From: Negativibacillus sp.
Lineage (GTDB): Bacteria; Bacillota; Clostridia; Oscillospirales; Ruminococcaceae
DNA length: 53,326 bases
NCBI GenBank assembly: GCA_020024325.1
Contig: JAHHTY010000005.1
Span: 1-53,326, forward strand
Direction: 5' to 3'
The notes under the pieces were generated by a model. The model was not told the DNA's origin and did no database searches. It was given only the letters and a program-made list of their open reading frames with translations. This document shows positions 1 to 8,008 of this stretch, one piece after another. Positions within the stretch are counted from its first letter, which is position 1. Each line of letters begins with the position of its first letter. The position numbers and the translations under genes are program-made.

Positions 1-1
1 G

Positions 2-77
<76 letters not shown>

Positions 78-83
78 GGGAAA

Positions 84-160
<77 letters not shown>

Positions 161-208
161 ATTTTGAAAAATGAAGTTATGAAAACAGATCGCTCTGTGG
201 GATAAACG

Positions 209-284
209 TGGCAGGGGCAGAAGGAATCGAACCCTCGGCACGCGGTTTTGGAGACCGCTGCTCTACCAGCTGAGCTATACCCCT
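209..284 (-). tRNA. tRNA-Trp (CCA)
   Basis: Cloverleaf on the minus strand with anticodon loop CTCCAAA (anticodon CCA), acceptor stem AGGGGTA with TGCCCCT, and encoded CCA. It is the first gene of the Trp-Asp-Phe operon, about 35 nt downstream of a consensus promoter at 319-347. Confidence 0.95.
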
Positions 285-318
285 ATAATCTGACCGCTCG
301 TTTTCTGAGCGCTTTATT

Positions 319-347
319 AATATATCGAAAAATAGAACATTTGTCAA
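319..347 (-). promoter_or_regulatory. Promoter of the Trp-Asp-Phe tRNA operon
   Basis: On the minus strand a perfect -35 box TTGACA (342-347) is followed after 17 nt by TATATT (319-324). The transcript would start close to tRNA-Trp. The rest of the gap (348-478) holds only a short GCCAAA/TTTGGC hairpin at 432-447 with no U-tract. Confidence 0.8.
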
Positions 348-461
348 TACTATTTTGAAAATTTATGAAAAAACTTTTGCGTTCGGTATTTTTATACAAA
401 TGAGGCAGTTAAAAAATGTGTGGGATACAGCGCCAAACAGCTTTGGCTCTTGGGGGAAGAA

Positions 462-508
462 AAAACCACAAAACAAAAGACCACTCAAGCAAAACACTTG
501 AGTGGTCT
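462..508 (-). terminator. Terminator of the Val-Asp-Thr tRNA operon
   Basis: A 12-bp inverted repeat (AGACCACTCAAG with CTTGAGTGGTCT, loop of about 6 nt) at 479-508 is followed on the minus strand by a T-rich stretch (462-478). It starts a few bases past the CCA end of tRNA-Thr. Confidence 0.85.
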
Positions 509-513
509 GACCA

Positions 514-589
514 TGGAGCTGTTAATGCGACTTGAACGCACGACCTCATCCTTACCAAGGATGTGCTCTACCAACTGAGCTATAACAGC
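514..589 (-). tRNA. tRNA-Thr (GGT)
   Basis: Cloverleaf on the minus strand with anticodon loop TTGGTAA (anticodon GGT), acceptor stem GCTGTTA with TAACAGC, and encoded CCA. It is the last gene of the Val-Asp-Thr operon. Confidence 0.95.
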
Positions 590-592
590 ATA

Positions 593-669
593 TGGCGACC
601 CGGATGGGGCTCGAACCCACGACCTCTAGCGTGACAGGCTAGCGTTCTAACCAACTGAACTACCGGGCC
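593..669 (-). tRNA. tRNA-Asp (GTC), copy 2
   Basis: Cloverleaf on the minus strand with anticodon loop CTGTCAC (anticodon GTC) and encoded CCA. It differs from the copy at 84-160 in the acceptor and anticodon stems (CTAGC/GCTAG here, CCGGC/GCCGG there), so the two are not a recent exact duplication. Confidence 0.95.
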
Positions 670-672
670 AAA

Positions 673-748
673 TGGTGGAAGTTACAGGGCTCGAACCTGT
701 GACCCTCTGCTTGTAAGGCAGATGCTCTCCCAGCTGAGCTAAGCTCCC
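673..748 (-). tRNA. tRNA-Val (TAC)
   Basis: Cloverleaf on the minus strand with anticodon loop CTTACAA (anticodon TAC) and encoded CCA. The acceptor stem contains a G-U pair and one C-A mismatch near its base. It is the first gene of the Val-Asp-Thr operon. Confidence 0.93.
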
Positions 749-809
749 ACATTTTTAATGTCATTTCTACAGCGACGTTTTTGTCGTTGTTGCCCTGACA
801 ACGTAGATT

Positions 810-838
810 ATTATACTATGATTTTTTTAAAATGTCAA
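810..838 (-). promoter_or_regulatory. Promoter of the Val-Asp-Thr tRNA operon
   Basis: A perfect consensus promoter on the minus strand: TTGACA (833-838), 17 nt, TATAAT (810-815). The -10 box and the 15 nt after it (795/796-815 and one base upstream) are identical to the promoter of the other large tRNA operon at 22733-22753. Confidence 0.9.
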
Positions 839-992
839 CACCTTTTTTGAAAAAATTTTCCACTTTTTATTTTTCGCTGTTTTTCGCTTAATAATGCGGT
901 TTTTAGGTTAAAACTTCCTTTTGATTCAAATTTTTCAGATATTTTTCTCTTACATTCTATAACTTCTTTTCGTTAGTTGTCAGAAATATAAT

Positions 993-1028
993 AAAAAAAC
1001 AAGATGCCAAACAGCATCTTGTTTTTTT
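993..1028. terminator. Terminator downstream of hslO
   Basis: Stem CAAGATGC/GCATCTTG with loop CAAACA, flanked by A7 and T7, so it can act in both directions. It lies 2 nt past the hslO stop codon on the minus strand. Confidence 0.9.
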
Positions 1029-1029
1029 A

Positions 1030-1914
1030 TTATTGATTCTGAATTGATTTAATCAGGTTACGGATATCATTTTGTGTAAACTTATATTTCTTATCACAGA
1101 ACTGACAACCTACCTCGATGGTTTCTTCTTCCTGTTCGATATCTTCCAGCTCTTTTGTACCTAAGCTGATGAGCGCGCGTTCTACCCTTGCTCTGGAGCA
1201 ATCGCAAACATAGCCCATATCATATTCATCAATCAGGTTTGGTTCAAAACCTTCCAATGCTTTAAAAGCAATCTGTTCTGGTGTCATGCCCTGGCGAATC
1301 ATTGAAGAAACCGGAGGCAGCTTTTTAATGTTTTCTTCTACATGGCAGATTACCTCTTCATCTGCACCCGGCAACAGCTGCAACAGATATCCGCCTGCTG
1401 CGCAAACCGTTAAATCCGGATTAACCAGAACGCCCAAACCACATACCGTTGGGATCTGTTCACTGGTTGCATAATAGTTTGTAATGTCTTCTGCAATTTC
1501 ACCGGAAACAATTGGCACCTGCCCTACATAAGGCTCTTTCATGCCCAGGTCTTTGATAACATACAAAAATCCATCTGTACCTACTGCTCCTGCTACATCC
1601 AGCTTGCCTGACTTGTTCAGTGGGATTTCTACAATAGGATTTCCCACATAGCCCTTCACATTTCCTGTACCGTCAGAAACCGCAATCAACATTCCTGCCG
1701 GTCCCTTGCCCTCCATGCGCAGGGTAACAGAGTCCTTTGTGCTTTTCAGCATTGTTCCCATCATAGAAGCTGCGGTAAGCAATCTTCCCTCTGCTGCGGT
1801 CACTACTGCCGATGTTTTATGGATTTGTTCCATTCTTGCCACTGCATCGGTGCTGTCCACTGCACAACACATTACCATACCATCTCTTGAAATCGTCCTA
1901 ACAATTTTTCCCAT
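1030..1914 (-). CDS. hslO: Redox-regulated chaperone Hsp33
   Basis: A 294-aa protein matching the Hsp33 family along its length. Hsp33 is a cytoplasmic holdase activated by oxidation: four C-terminal cysteines hold zinc when reduced and form disulfides under stress. The signature is present as CDC near residue 237 and CQFC near residue 271. The start is an ATG preceded by AGAGGA. Downstream lies a strong terminator; upstream by 45 nt is a methyltransferase gene on the same strand, so the two may be cotranscribed from the promoter at 3075-3103. Nothing in the sequence looks unusual. Confidence 0.95.
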   Translation of the reverse strand: MGKIVRTISRDGMVMCCAVDSTDAVARMEQIHKTSAVVTAAEGRLLTAASMMGTMLKSTKDSVTLRMEGKGPAGMLIAVSDGTGNVKGYVGNPIVEIPLNKSGKLDVAGAVGTDGFLYVIKDLGMKEPYVGQVPIVSGEIAEDITNYYATSEQIPTVCGLGVLVNPDLTVCAAGGYLLQLLPGADEEVICHVEENIKKLPPVSSMIRQGMTPEQIAFKALEGFEPNLIDEYDMGYVCDCSRARVERALISLGTKELEDIEQEEETIEVGCQFCDKKYKFTQNDIRNLIKSIQNQ

Positions 1915-1959
1915 AAATGTTCCTCTTTATATTTTGTTTTCTCAACGGCACAAAACGAC

Positions 1960-2748
1960 TTATTTTTGTGCCACATAAATAATGCGCTGGGTATCTTCCT
2001 TCACCGGGTCAAAGCTATCCTCTGCATAGGTTGCTACCAGCTTTAAGCCGCTTTTTTTAATAAAGCTGCGAATCTCCTCATCGGTGTAGGCACGCTCGCA
2101 AAAGCTTTCACAGGTGCGTGTATAGCTATCTGTATGGTCGTCATATTCAAAAAAGTCCAAATCCATCTGAACCTGAAAATGTTCTTCCTGATAACTGTTT
2201 TGCCACACACAGTATACATCTTCACGGTCAAAGACAAAAACATTGTTGCCCAGCACCTTTTGATGTTTATAAACACTGTTGACATCAAAAACAAAAACCG
2301 CTCCCGGATTAAGGAAGAGGCTCACCCTGTCAAATATTTTTTGCACCACCGCAGAATCGGTTACATGATTGATGCTGTCCAGTGCACACACCGCTGCATC
2401 AATTGTCCCATACATATCTAATTCCTGCATCGGTTGACACAGAAAGAGAATCTTTTCAATTTGAGGGTCAGAAGGCTCCTCACGTTCAAAATCTTCTCCA
2501 TATAAAGCCCGTGCTTTTTTTTGCATTGCTTCAGAAAGCATCTGCTCCGAGCCGTCAGTTCCGACTACATCGTATCCCAGCTTTGCAAGTTCAATCGACA
2601 AACTTCCTGTTCCGCACGCCAAGTCCAAAAGGATAGAGGCATTTGGCGAAAACTTGCGGATAACCTTGTCAAAATATTCTGCCCTGCGAGGATAAGAAAT
2701 ATTATCTGTCAATTCATCATAAAAGCCGGCAAAGGTATTATAACTCAT
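1960..2748 (-). CDS. Class I SAM-dependent methyltransferase
   Basis: A 262-aa protein with a Rossmann-type methyltransferase fold. Motif I reads LLDLACGTGSLSIELA at about residues 40-56 and the acidic end of beta-2 is VVGTDGS; an N-terminal YDELTDNISYPRRAEYF segment is typical of the small YqeM/YbaJ-like methyltransferases. The substrate cannot be told from sequence. Its start overlaps the end of the YerC-type gene upstream by 11 nt, which indicates translational coupling in one operon with yerC and probably hslO. Confidence 0.85.
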   Translation of the reverse strand: MSYNTFAGFYDELTDNISYPRRAEYFDKVIRKFSPNASILLDLACGTGSLSIELAKLGYDVVGTDGSEQMLSEAMQKKARALYGEDFEREEPSDPQIEKILFLCQPMQELDMYGTIDAAVCALDSINHVTDSAVVQKIFDRVSLFLNPGAVFVFDVNSVYKHQKVLGNNVFVFDREDVYCVWQNSYQEEHFQVQMDLDFFEYDDHTDSYTRTCESFCERAYTDEEIRSFIKKSGLKLVATYAEDSFDPVKEDTQRIIYVAQK

Positions 2749-3037
2749 CTTTTTTGTCTAACCTTTCAAAAACAACCCTGTATCCGTCACATCCATAGTT
2801 AAGCGAGCGATTGACACGGCTAATGGTTGCAGTGCTTGCACCGGTTTCTGCAACAATATCACTGTATACTCTGTCCTCGTCCAACATTTTTGCCACCAGC
2901 AGACGCTGAGATAGTGCTTTCAATTCCGGTACTGTGCACAAGTCCTCAAAGAAATTATAACACTCTTCTAAAGTTTCCAATTTTAAAATTGCCTGAAATA
3001 AAAACTCTACATTAAGTTCCTTTAGTTTAGAATTCAT
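2738..3037 (-). CDS. TrpR-like YerC/YecD family DNA-binding protein
   Basis: A 99-aa helix-turn-helix protein of the YerC/YecD family, distantly related to the tryptophan repressor TrpR. The HTH spans about residues 50-85 (QRLLVAKMLDEDRVYSDIVA, then TGASTATISRVNRSLNYG). These proteins bind DNA, but their targets are poorly defined. I place the start at the second in-frame ATG because GGAGG then has 8 nt spacing; an ATG at 3043 would leave only about 2 nt. It is the first gene of the yerC-methyltransferase-hslO unit. Confidence 0.85.
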   Translation of the reverse strand: MNSKLKELNVEFLFQAILKLETLEECYNFFEDLCTVPELKALSQRLLVAKMLDEDRVYSDIVAETGASTATISRVNRSLNYGCDGYRVVFERLDKKDEL

Positions 3038-3074
3038 TTTCATGTCCTCCTACCGTTCGTTAATATCAACACCA

Positions 3075-3103
3075 ATTTTAGCATTTTATAAAACTAAAGT
3101 AAA
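3075..3103 (-). promoter_or_regulatory. Promoter upstream of the yerC-type gene
   Basis: Minus strand TTTACT (3098-3103), 17 nt, TAAAAT (3075-3080), with a TGC extended -10 element immediately before the -10 box. It reads toward the yerC-type gene. Confidence 0.65.
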
Positions 3104-3195
3104 GAAGCAACCTTTTAATTTTATACAAGATAAGAATTATTCTTTGATTCGCTCCAAAATCAGCTCTGCTTTTGTGCGTATAGCACAAAGGTGTG

Positions 3196-3233
3196 GAAAA
3201 ATCTAAAATCCCGACAGGACATTGCCTGTCAGG
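3196..3233 (-). terminator. Terminator downstream of lysA
   Basis: A 9-bp stem CCTGACAGG/CCTGTCGGG with a 6-nt loop at 3210-3233, followed on the minus strand by ATTTTAGATTTTTC. The U-tract is interrupted, so termination may be partial. Confidence 0.65.
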
Positions 3234-3249
3234 ATAAGATACTTTTTCA

Positions 3250-4548
3250 CTACAAATCGTTACGAACAAGGTCTTCCATGCTTTCTCTTTTTACAATCAG
3301 ACGAGAGCTTCCCTCTTTTACCATCACAACTGCCGGACGGCACAGACGGTTATAGTTGGATGCCATCGAATAATTATATGCACCGGTAGACAGCACAGCA
3401 ACGATATCTCCGCTTTCCATCGGTTGAATTGGCATATGCTCACCCAAAAGGTCACCACTTTCGCAGCACTTGCCTGCAAGGGTAACTTTTGCAGATTTTG
3501 GCATAGACGCTTTATTAGCAACGATTGCTTCATATTCAGACTGATACAACGCATAACGCGGGTTATCTGTCATGCCACCATCTATCGCAGCATAGGTGCG
3601 AATATTCGGAATTTCTTTAATCGCCCCTGCTGTATAAAGGGTGATTCCCGATGGACCCACAATGGAACGTCCCGGTTCCAGCATCATAAACGGCTGAGGG
3701 AAAGACAACCTTTCACAGCTTTGTTTTACAACAACCGATACCTTTTCCATATAGCTGTCATACTGTAAAGCCTGATCTTTTTCGGTGTAGCAAATTCCGA
3801 ATCCACCGCCCAAATCCAGTTCTTCAATGATATATCCGGTTTTATCCCGAACCTCTGCCATAAATTCAATCATTTTCTGTGCTGCAAGTTCAAAAGGCTC
3901 CAGTTCAAAAATCTGAGAACCAATATGGCAATGTACACCCTTTAAGACAAGGTGATCTAAAGAAAGTGCCTTACAGACAATCTCCATTGCCTCGCCTGTT
4001 TCCAGTGCAACACCGAATTTGCTGTCAATCTGTCCGGTACGAACAAAATCATGGGTATGTGCATCTACCCCCGGTTTAATGCGAAAAGAAATGTTTGCTT
4101 TTTTGCCCATCTCTTTTGCAAACTGGTTTAAACGCACAAGCTCATACTCGTTGTCTACAATGAAAAGGCCGATTCCCGCTTCCAGTGCATAACAAAGCTC
4201 ATGGTCTGTTTTATTGTTTCCGTGAAAACAGATTCTTTCGGCAGGGAAACCAACCGACAAAGCGGTATACAGCTCCCCCTCCGAAACAACATCTATGCCC
4301 ATATGTTCATCGTCCATAATGCGATAAATTTCTTTGCAGCAAAACGCTTTGCTTGCATAACAAACCATTCCTCTGCCCTGATAAAAACGGTCGATGGAAT
4401 TGCGATAGCTTCTGCACGCAGCTCTAACCCCCGATTCATCTAAAACATACAGCGGTGTCCCATATTCTTTAGCCAGTTTCACTGTATCGCACCCACCGAT
4501 TGTAAGGTGTCCTTGTTCATTTACAGCTAAACAATCCGATTGTTTCAT
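3250..4548 (-). CDS. lysA: Diaminopimelate decarboxylase
   Basis: A 432-aa PLP-dependent fold III decarboxylase that converts meso-diaminopimelate to L-lysine, the last step of lysine synthesis. The PLP lysine is in CYASKAF (about residue 67), the glycine loop is LDLGGGFG, the phosphate and active-site elements include EPGRS, the partner-subunit cysteine is in CCESGD, and the C-terminal tyrosine is in GAYNYSMASNYN. An AAAGGA ribosome site precedes the ATG. No lysine riboswitch is visible in the 59 nt upstream, so it is probably read through from the lon-engB transcript. Confidence 0.96.
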   Translation of the reverse strand: MKQSDCLAVNEQGHLTIGGCDTVKLAKEYGTPLYVLDESGVRAACRSYRNSIDRFYQGRGMVCYASKAFCCKEIYRIMDDEHMGIDVVSEGELYTALSVGFPAERICFHGNNKTDHELCYALEAGIGLFIVDNEYELVRLNQFAKEMGKKANISFRIKPGVDAHTHDFVRTGQIDSKFGVALETGEAMEIVCKALSLDHLVLKGVHCHIGSQIFELEPFELAAQKMIEFMAEVRDKTGYIIEELDLGGGFGICYTEKDQALQYDSYMEKVSVVVKQSCERLSFPQPFMMLEPGRSIVGPSGITLYTAGAIKEIPNIRTYAAIDGGMTDNPRYALYQSEYEAIVANKASMPKSAKVTLAGKCCESGDLLGEHMPIQPMESGDIVAVLSTGAYNYSMASNYNRLCRPAVVMVKEGSSRLIVKRESMEDLVRNDL

Positions 4549-4607
4549 ACACTGTTTCCTTTCTATGTATGGTTTCCTCTCGTTTTTGTTCTAAGGTCTA
4601 CACAGGT

Positions 4608-5219
4608 TTAGTCATTAGACCGGTCTGCATTGAGGTTATCCTCTGCAATCTCGTCGATGATTTCACGAATTTCCTCTACACCGTCTCCTTTTACTGCCGA
4701 GAACGGAATCATGTGAATCTGGTCAGCACAAGGAAGTTCGGTTTGCAGCAACTTCAGACGCTCATCCTGCTGTTTTTTTGAAAGCTTATCCTTCTTCGTT
4801 AAGATGACAACAAAAGGAAATTCATTTTCAATCAGAAAGTTGACCATCATCAGGTCATCTTTTGTTGGGGGATGACGCATATCAATTAGCTGAAATACCA
4901 AACCGATTTGACGATCACTGTTAAAATAAGTTTCAATCAAATCTGACCAGCGTTCTTTTTCGCCTTGTGAAACCTTTGCATAACCATATCCCGGAAGGTC
5001 CGCAAATCGAACATTTTCCAGCTTAAAAAAGTTGATAGTAGCTGTTTTTCCCGGAACTGCGCTGACTCTTGCCAAGGCTTTTCGGTTAAAAATTTTATTG
5101 ATTAGGCTGGACTTACCAACATTGGAACGCCCTGCAAAAGCAATCTCAACAAGGTCCGATTGAATCAATTGACTTGCTCTTCCGAACGATGTTTCAAAGA
5201 CTACGTTATGATAATTCAT
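4608..5219 (-). CDS. engB: Ribosome biogenesis GTPase EngB/YsxC
   Basis: A 203-aa TRAFAC GTPase needed for late assembly of the large ribosomal subunit. G1 is GRSNVGKSSL, G3 is DLPGYG, G4 is TKKDK and G5 is SAVKGDG. The longest reading frame starts at 5261, inside lon, but the ATG at 5219 has a good AGAAAGGA site about 10 nt upstream and begins with the usual MNYHNVVFE, so I use it. It lies 25 nt after lon, as in the classical lon-engB arrangement of Firmicutes. Confidence 0.95.
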   Translation of the reverse strand: MNYHNVVFETSFGRASQLIQSDLVEIAFAGRSNVGKSSLINKIFNRKALARVSAVPGKTATINFFKLENVRFADLPGYGYAKVSQGEKERWSDLIETYFNSDRQIGLVFQLIDMRHPPTKDDLMMVNFLIENEFPFVVILTKKDKLSKKQQDERLKLLQTELPCADQIHMIPFSAVKGDGVEEIREIIDEIAEDNLNADRSND

Positions 5220-5244
5220 TCGTGCCTTTTCCTTTCTATCTGCT

Positions 5245-7698
5245 TTAAACTTTTGATACATTCACACAGACTGGTTCTGATACAACAGACTCTACAATCT
5301 GCATTGATTCGTTTTTATCTTCTGACATTGGATTTTGAGGGCACATCTTTGGCATCGGCAAAAGTGCGGTTTTCAAAACAGTATCAATTTCTTTGGCTGT
5401 CACAAAAGTAACATTTTCTTTTACGACCGGATCCACCTCATATAAATCCGGTTCGTTTGCCTGTGGAATGATGACGGTTTTCATACCATTGCGGTAAGCT
5501 GCCATTGTTTTTTCTTTCAATCCGCCGATTGGCAATACCCTGCCCCTCAAAGTGATTTCACCTGTCATTGCAACATCATAACGTACCGGAATTCCGCTCA
5601 ACGCCGATACCAATGCTGTTGTCATGGTTACACCGGCAGAAGGTCCGTCCTTTGGAACCGCTCCCTCCGGAAAGTGGATGTGAATATCCTTTGTCTTATA
5701 AAAATCAGGATTGATACCGTATTGGGTACACAAACCTCTTACACAGGTGATTGCTGCCTTTGCCGATTCCTTCATAACATCTCCCAAAGAGCCTGTTAAT
5801 TCCAGTTTGCCGTTACCATCGACAACAGCCACTTCTGCCTGCAAAATTTCTCCGCCCACAGAGGTCCATGCCAATCCGTTTACTACGCCGACAAGATTTT
5901 CTTTTTGCAGTTCATCATCTTTATACTTCTCTGGACCAAGCATTGTTTCCAGCATCTTTTCGCTGATATGACAGCTCTTTTTCTCGCCCGCTACAATCAT
6001 TTTTGCACTCTTTCGGCATACAGAGGCAATTTCTCGCTCCAGTGTTCTAACACCTGCCTCACGCACATAATGGTCAATCAGTGAATAAATTGCCTCATCA
6101 TAGAATCGGCAGGTTCTTCCGTTAAGTCCATGACGTTTTACCTGTTTTGGAACAAGATGACGTTTTGCAATCTGGAATTTTTCTTCTCTTGTATAGCTGG
6201 AAAGATTGATAATTTCCATTCTATCATATAAAGGAGCCGGAATGGTGGATGGGTCATTTGCAGTAGCAAAGAAAAGGATGTTGCTTAAATCCAGCGGGAT
6301 TTCCAAATAATGGTCACGAAAAGCAAAGTTCTGTTCCGAATCCAATACTTCCAAAAGTGCGGAAGATGGATCTCCCTTAAAATCGCTTCCCAATTTATCA
6401 ATTTCATCCAACAACATCAATGGATTCATGCTGCCTGCCTGCTTAACAGCAGAAACAATTCTGCCCGGCATTGCCCCAAGATAAGTCTTACGATGACCAC
6501 GAATATCTGCTTCGTCACGCACACCGCCCAAGCTCATACGGACATATTTTCTGCCCATTGCAGCGGCAATTGATTTTGCAATCGAAGTTTTACCTACTCC
6601 GGGAGGACCTACCAGACAGATAATCTGTCCCTTAATATCCGGCTGCAATTTTCTGACAGCCATAATCTCAAGAATTCTTTCCTTTACCTTTTGCAAACCA
6701 TAATGGTCAGCATCCAGCTGTTCTTTGGCTGCATTAACGTCCAAATGGTCTTCGGTCAGCTGATTCCACGGTAAAGAGAAAACCGTGTCCAAATAATTTC
6801 TGGATACCATTGCTTCCTGGCTGTTGAATGCCATTTTAGAAAGCTTATTGATTTCCTCATTCAGCTTTTGTTGAGTTTCTTCATTAGGATTGATTTCTTT
6901 TAATTTTTGACGGTATTTTTCAATCTCGGTGTCACTGTCTTCCTCTTCGCCCAACTCAGCATGAATTGCTTTAAGCTGTTCTCTCAGATAATATTCCTTT
7001 TGGTTGCGGTCAACCTGATCTTTCACACGCTCGGCAATACTGCGTTCAATTGAAAGGATCTCATTTTCATGTCGCAGTAAAGAGGACAGTGTTTCCAAAC
7101 GTTTTCTGATGTTGGATTCTTCCAAAATTATCTGCTTGTCCTTTAGCGAAAATCCCAGATTCTGGGTGAGATATTCGCTGATAAATATAGGGTCTTCTGA
7201 ACCAATAATATTTACTACCAAATCTTTTGGCATTTTGGGTGCATAATAACAGTATTCTTCAAACAAATCTTTAACGACACGGATATAAGCGTCAACTGTC
7301 ATCTTTTTGTCTTCTTCAACTGGCAGCATCGGCAGCTCTTCGCACATCACCTCATAAAACGGGTCATCACTGATTAACTCACACATACGGGCACGGTAAA
7401 GACCTTCTACCACAACACGAACAACATCTCCTTGTGCTTTCAGGAGCTGCTTTACCTTTGCAACAACACCAACAGTGTATAAATCCTCTTTTTTAGGATT
7501 TTCAATTTTGCTATCCTTTTGTGTAACCAGAAAAATTTTCTGGTTACCCTGCATTGCTCGATTGAGCGCAACGATTGATTTTTGACGGACTACATCAAAA
7601 TGAAGCACCATCTTTGGAAACATCACCAGCCCACGAATTGCGATTGCCGGCAGACGCAGAGTTTGCACCTCAAATTCCTGAACCTGCTCTTGGGTCAT
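5245..7698 (-). CDS. lon: ATP-dependent protease Lon
   Basis: A full-length 817-aa LonA: N-terminal substrate-binding domain (about 1-210), coiled-coil linker (about 215-300), AAA+ module with Walker A GPPGVGKT at 364-371 and Walker B LLDEIDK, and a C-terminal serine protease domain with the catalytic serine in PKDGPSAG and the lysine in GGLKEK. It degrades misfolded and regulatory proteins in the cytoplasm. The C-terminus carries a short tail after the protease domain. RBS AAAGGAAAGG precedes the ATG. It has its own promoter at 7831-7859 and is followed by engB. Confidence 0.97.
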   Translation of the reverse strand: MTQEQVQEFEVQTLRLPAIAIRGLVMFPKMVLHFDVVRQKSIVALNRAMQGNQKIFLVTQKDSKIENPKKEDLYTVGVVAKVKQLLKAQGDVVRVVVEGLYRARMCELISDDPFYEVMCEELPMLPVEEDKKMTVDAYIRVVKDLFEEYCYYAPKMPKDLVVNIIGSEDPIFISEYLTQNLGFSLKDKQIILEESNIRKRLETLSSLLRHENEILSIERSIAERVKDQVDRNQKEYYLREQLKAIHAELGEEEDSDTEIEKYRQKLKEINPNEETQQKLNEEINKLSKMAFNSQEAMVSRNYLDTVFSLPWNQLTEDHLDVNAAKEQLDADHYGLQKVKERILEIMAVRKLQPDIKGQIICLVGPPGVGKTSIAKSIAAAMGRKYVRMSLGGVRDEADIRGHRKTYLGAMPGRIVSAVKQAGSMNPLMLLDEIDKLGSDFKGDPSSALLEVLDSEQNFAFRDHYLEIPLDLSNILFFATANDPSTIPAPLYDRMEIINLSSYTREEKFQIAKRHLVPKQVKRHGLNGRTCRFYDEAIYSLIDHYVREAGVRTLEREIASVCRKSAKMIVAGEKKSCHISEKMLETMLGPEKYKDDELQKENLVGVVNGLAWTSVGGEILQAEVAVVDGNGKLELTGSLGDVMKESAKAAITCVRGLCTQYGINPDFYKTKDIHIHFPEGAVPKDGPSAGVTMTTALVSALSGIPVRYDVAMTGEITLRGRVLPIGGLKEKTMAAYRNGMKTVIIPQANEPDLYEVDPVVKENVTFVTAKEIDTVLKTALLPMPKMCPQNPMSEDKNESMQIVESVVSEPVCVNVSKV

Positions 7699-7830
7699 TC
7701 TTTATCACCTTTCCTTTGTTCGGCACATTTTACACCGAACCAATATCTATCTGTACGATTTAACTGTTTTTCTGAAATTTTTATTTTTAAACAGGCATCC
7801 TGCTTTATCAAAGCAGCTCCCGATTCTTTC

Positions 7831-7859
7831 ATTATATAACAAAGGTTCGACACTGTAAA
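7831..7859 (-). promoter_or_regulatory. Promoter of lon-engB-lysA
   Basis: Minus strand TTTACA (7854-7859), 17 nt, TATAAT (7831-7836). The predicted leader is about 130 nt long. Confidence 0.75.
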
Positions 7860-7934
7860 CTGGGCAATCTTACTTTTTTCATTTTCTCCTGTATGCCTCG
7901 GAAACGATATTCCTTTCTTTTCTATCCACTTTTA

Positions 7935-7974
7935 TAAAAATGCCCGTACTGTCTAAACTAGCTCGACAGCACGG
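7935..7974 (-). terminator. Terminator downstream of clpX
   Basis: A 10-bp stem CCGTGCTGTC/GACAGTACGG with an 11-nt loop, followed on the minus strand by GCATTTTTAT. It separates the clpP-clpX unit from lon. Confidence 0.8.
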
Positions 7975-8008
7975 ACATTTAATATTTTATGTGTATTTTC
8001 TTGAATTT

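Larger units (their letters stand above)
7699..8008. other. lon-clpX intergenic region
   Basis: About 310 nt without a gene. It holds the lon promoter (7831-7859) and the clpX terminator (7935-7974). I see no CIRCE element (TTAGCACTC-N9-GAGTGCTAA) and no tandem CtsR heptads (GGTCAAA) here. Confidence 0.7.

Noticed and set aside
3078..3269. A 63-aa minus-strand frame after the yerC promoter
   Set aside because: It covers the lysA terminator and the end of lysA and has no ribosome site.
4549..4607. Lysine riboswitch upstream of lysA
   Set aside because: Only 59 nt separate lysA from engB, too short for an L-box.
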